Assembly: GCA_964596115.1 (NCBI GenBank)
Contig: CAZQRW010000039.1
Location: 1-18,984 of the forward strand
DNA from: CAZQRW01 sp964596115
GTDB lineage: Bacteria; Hydrothermota; UBA3072; B12-G15
DNA: 18,984 bases
Reading direction: 5' to 3'
The notes under the pieces are model-generated. The model was not told the origin of the DNA. It searched no databases and saw only the letters and a program-made list of their open reading frames with translations. Made by a program: the position numbers and the translations under genes. How positions within the stretch are numbered: position 1 is the first letter of the stretch; each line of letters begins with the position of its first letter. Of this stretch, positions 12,948 to 18,984 are shown piece after piece.

Positions 12948-15900
12948 ATGAGACTAAAGTCACTTTTATTCTTGCTTCCTATCTTTGTTTTTGGCGGAAA
13001 AGAGGGAAAAATATTCTGGACCCAAGACCAGGGTGCATTTAAATTATACCGTCAGGTTGGCGCACTTTTGAGGGACACCACAGGAAATGTACACGTCTGG
13101 TCTGTTGAAAATATGATGCCGCCCTCATGGATTATTTCTGATCTGAGTAATCATTATATTCTCTCGCAAATTAAAGGGGATAATTCCACATTTGTAAGAA
13201 AGTCCGATTTTAATTCGGCGTGGGTGAGTATTTCTGGTATCCCTGGGAATGCAGAGGTGAATTATGTGGATATTCATTATAACTCAGCAACGTCTTCTCA
13301 AATTCTTGCCGCAACAAGTGATGGTGTTTACCTGTCTACAAATAGTGGTTCATCCTGGGCCGCGCAAAAGCCCAGTGTTCTTAAGGGGAATATATCTTAC
13401 GTAACCACCTCTCCTATCGTTCAGTCAAGCCCATCTACAGGCGCAGAGAAGATGTACGCAGTGAAGGATAATTTTATCTATGCAAGGACCTATCAACCAT
13501 GGATAAACTGGTCTCAATTACCACCTTTACTGTTGAGGGAAGGTTTTGAAGATTCAACTGTTTCTTCTGATACATTACCTGCTGGATGGACAAGGTTTGG
13601 GACACAGGACAATTATAGATACGTTACAAGGGATACCTCCTTTGTAAATACTGGCAATTATTCCCTTGTTATTCATGCAGAAGGAATGGGAGGTGATGAT
13701 TTTGGTGTAAGTTATGCCTCTCCAGACCTTGGTTTTCTTGTAACGGACTTTGATATTGCAACTGGGCTCATTTCAGGAAAGATGGTCATTAAGAATATGG
13801 GTAAGCAGCTTGTAATGCAGGTTTATGGAGGTGCTTTGCGGGTATGGGGTGAATATGGGTGGAGTAGTATAGATCCTGCCTTTGAATCAACACCATTTAC
13901 ATGGAATCATCTTACCGTAACTACTAATTTTGAAGATGGTGTTGCTTATGTTACTACGCCTAATGTGGTGGATACTGTAGACCTTACGGCTGCCAGTGAT
14001 AGTCTTCCTGCAATTTCATTTTATGGTCCTGGGTTTGAGGTTTCTGCAATATCCTACTATATTGACAACTTTAATCTTGAACCCAAGGTATATGCCATTG
14101 TTCCCGAAGATTCCCTTAAGGACAATATTTATGCAACTACACCGCTTGGTGTTTACTATTATGACGGTACGCTTGATGAATGGAGTAAGGTATATGATGT
14201 AAAGGGTCTGTGGTCGATCGCTGTCCACAATAACACAGGAACAAAGTATGTTGTTGCGGAGCCTACAGCTGGAAACACTAAGATCGTTGAGTATGATAGA
14301 ACAGATTGGACAGATATTACAGGCGCCCTTGCAGATACCTCTATTGAGATAAGGAATATAGTATTTGATGATAGTGATAATGTCTACGCTGCGACAAATG
14401 ATTACATCTATAAAAGAGGACCAACAGATGCAGATTGGACAAGACTTTCCAATGATTTTACAAACTACGGAGTTGAGTCCTATGTAAGAGACGTCAGTTG
14501 CGTAACAGCTTACAGTCCTGATACTATTTTTGTTGGCAATCTCAATGGCTTATATAAATCGTATAACGCTGGCACAAACTGGGTTGAGGATAACAATGGT
14601 ATTGATGATGCATCCGTTACCCTCACAGATGCCGTTATTGCAAAGGTTGATTCATTTTTTGAATATATGACACCTGGCGTACCTAATACAGGTTTGTACG
14701 ACCTTGTGAATGACAATCTTGATTCAATTCCTGATGTGGATGGGAAGCCATTGAATATCTTATTGCTCGATATAGAGGACCTTACTGCAGGCGGCTCATC
14801 AGATTGGTGTTATTCTTACTTTGATCCAACCAACGAGTACGTTGATAGCCTACATACCTACAGCAACAAGACAGAGATCATATATGTTGATTATCCTAAA
14901 TTCCTCTCTGATCCCGATGAAGCAGTTCCAGAGATTGCAAAATCAATGGCAGAAATGGTAGGTTGGTGGGATGACCCCAATGAGGAAGATTGGTTACAGA
15001 AATGCTTTAACTACTATGTCTATCATATAGCAGCGTTTGGTTTGGGCGATACAGGAATTGATAGTACAGGTGTACAGTTTATGAATGACAAAGCCCTTGT
15101 TACCAAGGATGTTGCATCAGAAGGTAGCGGTGCAGAAAATTTGCCATATTTGTTTGTTCAATACCTCAGGGATAATTACGGTGACAGCTTTATCAAAAGT
15201 TTAATCAAGGCAAAAGGGATATTCCTGGTTGACCCAATAACAGGGAGAAAGGACACAATTCCTGTACAGGGTATTGCTTCCATTGACACCACTCTGGAAC
15301 AAAACAGCTTAAGTGGTAATTTTGTTTCAATGTTTGAGGAGTTTTTCCCTCAGGGCTTTATGGATTCGCTAAAAACTGTTAAATCTATTAAATTTTTGCC
15401 TGTTCCGGTCACCACTATAGACAAAACTGGGGCTACCAGATATTATGGTGCTAATCTCTATAAGATTTCTTCTTACTATGCTTCTGGTTATGCAAGCAAT
15501 AAGGTCGTATTTAACGGTGGCAATACTAATGATTTTGTTCTCTATGTAATAAAGACAAATGCCAGTGATAGTATAGTAAGTGTAACAAAGGTCGATACAT
15601 CTGATTTTATAGCAGGCAATGTATACGAAATAGACATCAGTGATTTGCAAGATTCAACATCTGGAATTGATAAAGATTATGTATTTGTTGAAGTTATCTC
15701 CAATAAAGGGGTTGATCCTTTGAGGGCATCCTATGTGTTTGCTATAGATAACAGTCGTGATACTACTGTAGAGGTCGGATTCATTCCAAGTCCTCTTGCT
15801 GATAGATATCTGAGGGTATTACTCTTCTCTGAAAAGAGTCTCTATAAGGATATTGGATTGGAAACACCACTTTTGATTGCGGGCAGCGATACAACATTAA

Positions 15901-16652
15901 TGACTCTTTCCCCAGATTCCCCGTTAGCAAATGGTAAGAACAAGTATGTAGCAGATTATGTACTCCCAACCAATACTGATACATCGGGAGAGATACTAAC
16001 AATCTGGGCTGAAGATGCATCTGCTAATCCATATGTAGATACGATGATAGTTAAAACCACAGATGTATCCTCCAGTGGAACTGTTATTGCGGGAACATAT
16101 GAAGTGAGAGTGCCTGCAGGTGCTGTATCTTCTACTACAAAATTCACAACTATTTCGGGTAAAAATGAATGTTATGTATCAGCATCTGGTGTATTGAATA
16201 AGCCGATTGTTATCAGTATAAGAAAACCCAATTTGAAAGGAACAGAAAAGATCTACAGATTCGATGGAAATAATTGGGTTGAGGTTGGAGGTACAATAGT
16301 TGGGGATAGAATAGAGGTTTCCACACAGAACCTTGGAACATTTAAGGTTATGAGCTCAAGAACCCCAACGCCTATAGCACCTACATTTAACCTTTCAGTT
16401 GATAGGATTTCTTCCGGCAGGACATCTATATCTTTCTCAATCCCTGTAGATTCAAAGGTTACTCTGAGGATATATGATACTTCTGGGAGAATGATAAAAG
16501 AGGTTGTCAACCAGAACCTTTCTGCAGGAAATTATAATTATAGATGGAACGCTATGAATAACAAAGGCCGTAGAGTTGCCAGCGGGGTTTATTTCTATCG
16601 TCTGACAGCTGGTGAAAAGAGAATCACTAAGAAAGGCCTCTTGGTAAGGTAA
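12948..16652 (+). CDS. Modular T9SS surface protein with a degenerate M30-like metallopeptidase domain
   Basis: A 1234-residue secreted protein with a signal peptide at about 1-16. It has beta-propeller-like repeats with 'GVYLSTNSGSSW', 'GVYYYDGTLDEW' and 'GLYKSYNAGTNW' on both sides of a MAM/jelly-roll-like domain (about 197-380; 'GFEDSTVSSDTLPAGW'). Residues about 565-810 match the layout of M30 (hyicolysin)-like peptidases: ILLLDIEDL, YSYFDPTNEY, IIYVDY, then E662-IAKSMAEMVGWWDDPNEEDWLQKC. In active members the aligned positions read HExxH-(L/M)IHW-x-x-DPxEExWxNEG. Here the zinc histidines and catalytic Glu are K665, S666 and E669, and the third ligand is K685, so the domain should be inactive. 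A ZU5-like segment is at about 1045-1137 ('YEVRVPAGAVSSTTKF'), and a FlgD-Ig/T9SS type A sorting domain at about 1145-1234 ('GRRVASGVYFYRL ... KKGLLVR'). TAAGGAGGG precedes the ATG. Probably a surface binding protein. Confidence 0.8.
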   Translation: MRLKSLLFLLPIFVFGGKEGKIFWTQDQGAFKLYRQVGALLRDTTGNVHVWSVENMMPPSWIISDLSNHYILSQIKGDNSTFVRKSDFNSAWVSISGIPGNAEVNYVDIHYNSATSSQILAATSDGVYLSTNSGSSWAAQKPSVLKGNISYVTTSPIVQSSPSTGAEKMYAVKDNFIYARTYQPWINWSQLPPLLLREGFEDSTVSSDTLPAGWTRFGTQDNYRYVTRDTSFVNTGNYSLVIHAEGMGGDDFGVSYASPDLGFLVTDFDIATGLISGKMVIKNMGKQLVMQVYGGALRVWGEYGWSSIDPAFESTPFTWNHLTVTTNFEDGVAYVTTPNVVDTVDLTAASDSLPAISFYGPGFEVSAISYYIDNFNLEPKVYAIVPEDSLKDNIYATTPLGVYYYDGTLDEWSKVYDVKGLWSIAVHNNTGTKYVVAEPTAGNTKIVEYDRTDWTDITGALADTSIEIRNIVFDDSDNVYAATNDYIYKRGPTDADWTRLSNDFTNYGVESYVRDVSCVTAYSPDTIFVGNLNGLYKSYNAGTNWVEDNNGIDDASVTLTDAVIAKVDSFFEYMTPGVPNTGLYDLVNDNLDSIPDVDGKPLNILLLDIEDLTAGGSSDWCYSYFDPTNEYVDSLHTYSNKTEIIYVDYPKFLSDPDEAVPEIAKSMAEMVGWWDDPNEEDWLQKCFNYYVYHIAAFGLGDTGIDSTGVQFMNDKALVTKDVASEGSGAENLPYLFVQYLRDNYGDSFIKSLIKAKGIFLVDPITGRKDTIPVQGIASIDTTLEQNSLSGNFVSMFEEFFPQGFMDSLKTVKSIKFLPVPVTTIDKTGATRYYGANLYKISSYYASGYASNKVVFNGGNTNDFVLYVIKTNASDSIVSVTKVDTSDFIAGNVYEIDISDLQDSTSGIDKDYVFVEVISNKGVDPLRASYVFAIDNSRDTTVEVGFIPSPLADRYLRVLLFSEKSLYKDIGLETPLLIAGSDTTLMTLSPDSPLANGKNKYVADYVLPTNTDTSGEILTIWAEDASANPYVDTMIVKTTDVSSSGTVIAGTYEVRVPAGAVSSTTKFTTISGKNECYVSASGVLNKPIVISIRKPNLKGTEKIYRFDGNNWVEVGGTIVGDRIEVSTQNLGTFKVMSSRTPTPIAPTFNLSVDRISSGRTSISFSIPVDSKVTLRIYDTSGRMIKEVVNQNLSAGNYNYRWNAMNNKGRRVASGVYFYRLTAGEKRITKKGLLVR

Positions 16653-16665
16653 GGAGGTAAATGTG
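16651..16665 (+). promoter_or_regulatory. Ribosome binding site with overlapping ATG-stop and GTG start
   Basis: AAGGAGG (16651-16657) begins inside the stop codon of the preceding gene. Five bases later is GTG (16663), the real start. An ATG at 16661, three bases after the Shine-Dalgarno, is followed directly by TGA and so can only form an AUG-stop. The two starts overlap as ATGTGA. The frame after GTG encodes a good lipoprotein signal, which decides the start. Confidence 0.65.
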
Positions 16666-17703
16666 AAAAAATTAATACTTATATCTGGAATTTTGTTGGC
16701 ACTTTTTGGTTGCTCCCAGCAACACGAAGAATGGAATATTCCCTATCCTACTACCTCTGATAAGATCCTTCAAAGATATATTACGACAGGGTGGGAGGCC
16801 TATAAGAGAGGTGATTTTAGCCTTGCCCATGCCCGTTTTGATTCCGCAGTAAAGATTGCGTCCGATAACTCTGATGCGTATATTGGATTGGGTTACTCTG
16901 AAATGCAGCTGGGTAGTGAAGATCCCTCTCTCTATAGCAGGGCTATATCCAATTTTGGATTTACTCTCTATCTGGAAGGGGGTAACCCTATAGAGGAACA
17001 GAAAAACTATGAGGATTTTGGCTGGGGAAACATAACGAGTGATTCTCTTTATTATGTTATGGTGGCGAATACCGATATAATAGGCCTGTACAAACTCATT
17101 GTGAATATGGTGGTGTACCATATAGAAGGTTCAGCAGAAGTGAAGGATGCGGAATTATCGCTTAATGTTGATAGATTCACAAACAATGCAATTATAACGA
17201 GTTCTGTCAAGGTTTTTGAAACTGGTATTGATCCGTCGGATAGCTCTGTATTTGTGCCAGGAAATACATATGGTGGGGTGACCTATGATGTTCATATCTA
17301 TGCCGATATAGCAACTACAACTTTAGATGAAATAACCGGGAAGGCAGCAGTTTCCCTTGCGGGTGTTTCACAGATTGATCAGATAAAATGGAAGAGTAGC
17401 GGAAAGCTTGAAGATGACCTACTGCCCTCCATCATTTATGCACGTGCATTTATGAATTATTATCCAGAAACAAATCCAGTTCAAAATGATCCTGAACTTA
17501 GTTATCTGGACCCAGCTATTACATCTAAGAATGTCCACATCCTCCTTACGCAGGACTATCTTTACGCAGGGCTCTATGTGAACTGTCTCTGGGAGTTGTG
17601 GAAGCTCGATCCAGACACGAAAGATCCAGCAAGTCCGAATTATATTGATCCGACTTCATCAGATTTCGTGTATAAGTTGACAAGGGCAGTAGAAGGATTG
17701 TAA
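16663..17703 (+). CDS. TPR-like lipoprotein
   Basis: A 346-residue lipoprotein starting at GTG. The signal (MKKLILISGILLALFGC) ends in the lipobox-like LFGC with Cys17. The Phe at -2 is less usual. Residues about 35-105 contain a tetratricopeptide-like helix pair: 'GWEAYKRGDFSLAHARFDSAVKI' followed by 'NSDAYIGLGYSEMQLG'. A middle region of alternating strands (about 140-240) is not recognised. The C-terminal part has helices with 'PSIIYARAFMNYY' and 'DYLYAGLYVNCLWELWKLDP'. Lipoproteins with TPRs often act as scaffolds for outer-membrane or secretion complexes. Given the neighbours (PorV-like barrel, T9SS cargo), a scaffold on the periplasmic or outer face of the outer membrane is inferred. 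Its specific function is unknown. Confidence 0.72.
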   Translation: MKKLILISGILLALFGCSQQHEEWNIPYPTTSDKILQRYITTGWEAYKRGDFSLAHARFDSAVKIASDNSDAYIGLGYSEMQLGSEDPSLYSRAISNFGFTLYLEGGNPIEEQKNYEDFGWGNITSDSLYYVMVANTDIIGLYKLIVNMVVYHIEGSAEVKDAELSLNVDRFTNNAIITSSVKVFETGIDPSDSSVFVPGNTYGGVTYDVHIYADIATTTLDEITGKAAVSLAGVSQIDQIKWKSSGKLEDDLLPSIIYARAFMNYYPETNPVQNDPELSYLDPAITSKNVHILLTQDYLYAGLYVNCLWELWKLDPDTKDPASPNYIDPTSSDFVYKLTRAVEGL

Positions 17704-17733
17704 GGAAATTAAAAACCTAAAAAGGAGGTGTTT

Positions 17734-18984
17734 ATGCGTAAGTTGTTTGTCTTGCTTGCACTGACTGGTTTTGTTGTTAGTGCTGCCACAGCGGATGCCT
17801 ATCTGCTTCCTGCAAGGCCAGGGCAGAAGAGTGAAGTTGTCCCGCTTGCTGGCAAAAAATTGGTCTCACCCACGATTTCGAATAGGCTTTTTCCAAATTC
17901 AAAGGCGACAGTCGACCAGTGGCTAACCTACACCGGTGGTGGAGACCCTAATTTCTATCTTGGTAGCATTGAAGACATGGATACTACTATGGATTGGTTC
18001 AATCCACCTGCTGCCTGTTCACTCCTGGCAGCCCGCTACAGTTATGTCTATACCGATAGAAACCAGAATCTGGTAACACTATTTGTAGCAGAACTGAATC
18101 ATAATGACGATGTCGGTTATTATACGGATAGTTTCCCTGAGTATCATCCTAATCCTCCGGGTAATCCCAATTCACCTATCTTGAGTATACTTGCCTCAGA
18201 GCAAGAGTCTGTTATTCCAAATCCTGATTTGCCTGCGTATGCGGATGAGGACACATTTGATATCTCTTCTCTTGCCTATGACGATTCACTGAGGATATTT
18301 GGTGTTGGCTGGGTAAAGGCAATACCTGACTCTTCACCATGTCCTTCAATATATGCAAATGGTAATCCACCATACCATACCTTGATGCACAGGGATAGAG
18401 GCAGTGGACCTGCCTGGTATTCATCCTACCATTTCGCTTATATATGGGCAAAAGTAAGGTTTTATTCCAATCCACCTCCAGTTCTAAAGGCCTGTGAAGA
18501 TCTTCCAGATAACTATTCAACAGACCCAAGAACGGTGAATGTATGGTGGGAGGACTTTGGTGTACCTTCTGAATCGAGTGGTGTAGAAAATGCAATACTT
18601 TACTACCAGGTGAATAGTGGTGCTATAGATAGTATCGTAGACGATATTTCAAATATCGTTTACGGCGATTCGACCAGTGGTGTATTTGCATTTTCTATTC
18701 CTGGTGTTAGTGTTGGTGATACGGTTACATACTGGACATCTGCCATTGACTTACAGGGTGGAAGGACAGATGACATAAACACCTACTCATATGTAATTCG
18801 TGCAGGCACGCCCGATCATTTCCTCCTGCTTGTTGACTATAACAATGCATCCTATGGATGGGCAAGGTTTGGTTACTACTGGCTTTACAATTATGGTTAC
18901 TACGGTGGACCTGTCTGGAAGAATTATAGTAATGTCCTTGATTTCTGGGATACAGACCAGTATGGAAACGCAGACTCCTCTGTA
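17734..18984 (+). CDS. Secreted surface protein with Ig-like region, 3' end cut off by the window
   Basis: An open frame of 417 codons runs to the last base without a stop, so the gene is partial. A strong AAAGGAGGTG (17721-17730) precedes the ATG. The signal peptide is MRKLFVLLALTGFVVSAATA, with cleavage likely near residue 20. The first 240 mature residues are beta-rich with many Tyr, Trp, Asp and Pro, and I do not recognise the fold. From about 248 to 358 a bacterial Ig-like domain is likely ('PPPVLKACEDLP', 'VGDTVTYWTSAIDLQGG'). From about 360 a new domain begins, PDHFLLLVDYNNASYGW, then 'VLDFWDTDQYG'. That resembles the alpha/beta 'LLVDD...Y..WD' domain seen in secreted peptidase-like proteins of FCB bacteria, which suggests the unseen part is long and may end in a T9SS tail. 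It is the last visible gene of the operon. Confidence 0.75.
   Translation, partial: MRKLFVLLALTGFVVSAATADAYLLPARPGQKSEVVPLAGKKLVSPTISNRLFPNSKATVDQWLTYTGGGDPNFYLGSIEDMDTTMDWFNPPAACSLLAARYSYVYTDRNQNLVTLFVAELNHNDDVGYYTDSFPEYHPNPPGNPNSPILSILASEQESVIPNPDLPAYADEDTFDISSLAYDDSLRIFGVGWVKAIPDSSPCPSIYANGNPPYHTLMHRDRGSGPAWYSSYHFAYIWAKVRFYSNPPPVLKACEDLPDNYSTDPRTVNVWWEDFGVPSESSGVENAILYYQVNSGAIDSIVDDISNIVYGDSTSGVFAFSIPGVSVGDTVTYWTSAIDLQGGRTDDINTYSYVIRAGTPDHFLLLVDYNNASYGWARFGYYWLYNYGYYGGPVWKNYSNVLDFWDTDQYGNADSSV

Noticed and set aside
18212..18595. 127-codon - strand ORF near the right end
   Set aside because: It is antisense to the secreted protein frame that runs unbroken from 17734 with signal peptide and strong ribosome site.

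Overview
The window looks like the chromosome of a Gram-negative (diderm), AT-rich bacterium of the FCB (Fibrobacteres-Chlorobi-Bacteroidetes) type, most likely one of its uncultured candidate phyla such as WOR-3/Hydrothermae or relatives. The reasons are an LptE-like lipoprotein, a TonB-dependent receptor with a carboxypeptidase-regulatory-like N-terminus, a PorV/PorQ-family barrel, C-terminal type IX secretion (T9SS)-like sorting domains, and a tiny ribosomal protein of the bS22/COX24 type. Arginine is mostly AGA/AGG and ATA isoleucine is common, which would fit a thermophile. The exact phylum is inference. All supported genes lie on the + strand.

Left part (1-4184), housekeeping: a tRNA-Leu(GAG), then an apparently leaderless DUF1858-type small protein, a 23-codon mini-ORF, glutamyl-tRNA synthetase (gltX), a PpiD/SurA-type periplasmic prolyl isomerase, and an LptE-like outer-membrane lipoprotein. 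The last three are tightly packed, and each ribosome site or start lies inside the end of the previous gene.

Middle part (4185-6884): a clear sigma70-type promoter precedes an HU-family DNA-binding protein, a 29-residue bS22/COX24-like ribosomal protein starting at TTG, a tRNA-Arg(CCG), and two PilT-family ATPases. The layout is extremely tight. The G of the ribosomal protein's UAG stop codon is the first nucleotide of the tRNA, and the first pilT start is 11 bases after the tRNA. Transfer-RNA processing must therefore cut the messages on both sides.

Right part (6885-18984): a 227-base gap carries the best promoter in the window (TTGACA, 17-base spacer, TATACT, with A-tracts upstream). It drives a cell-surface operon: TonB-dependent receptor, a secreted FnIII protein with a T9SS-like tail, a PorV-like barrel, a 1234-residue modular surface protein, a TPR-like lipoprotein with a GTG start, and a secreted protein cut off by the window end. 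The 1234-residue protein contains what looks like a catalytically dead M30 (hyicolysin)-like metallopeptidase domain. Together these look like an outer-membrane receptor and surface-exposed cargo assembly secreted by a T9SS whose core genes are not in this window. The substrate is unknown.

No transposon, CRISPR array, integrase, phage gene or rRNA was seen.
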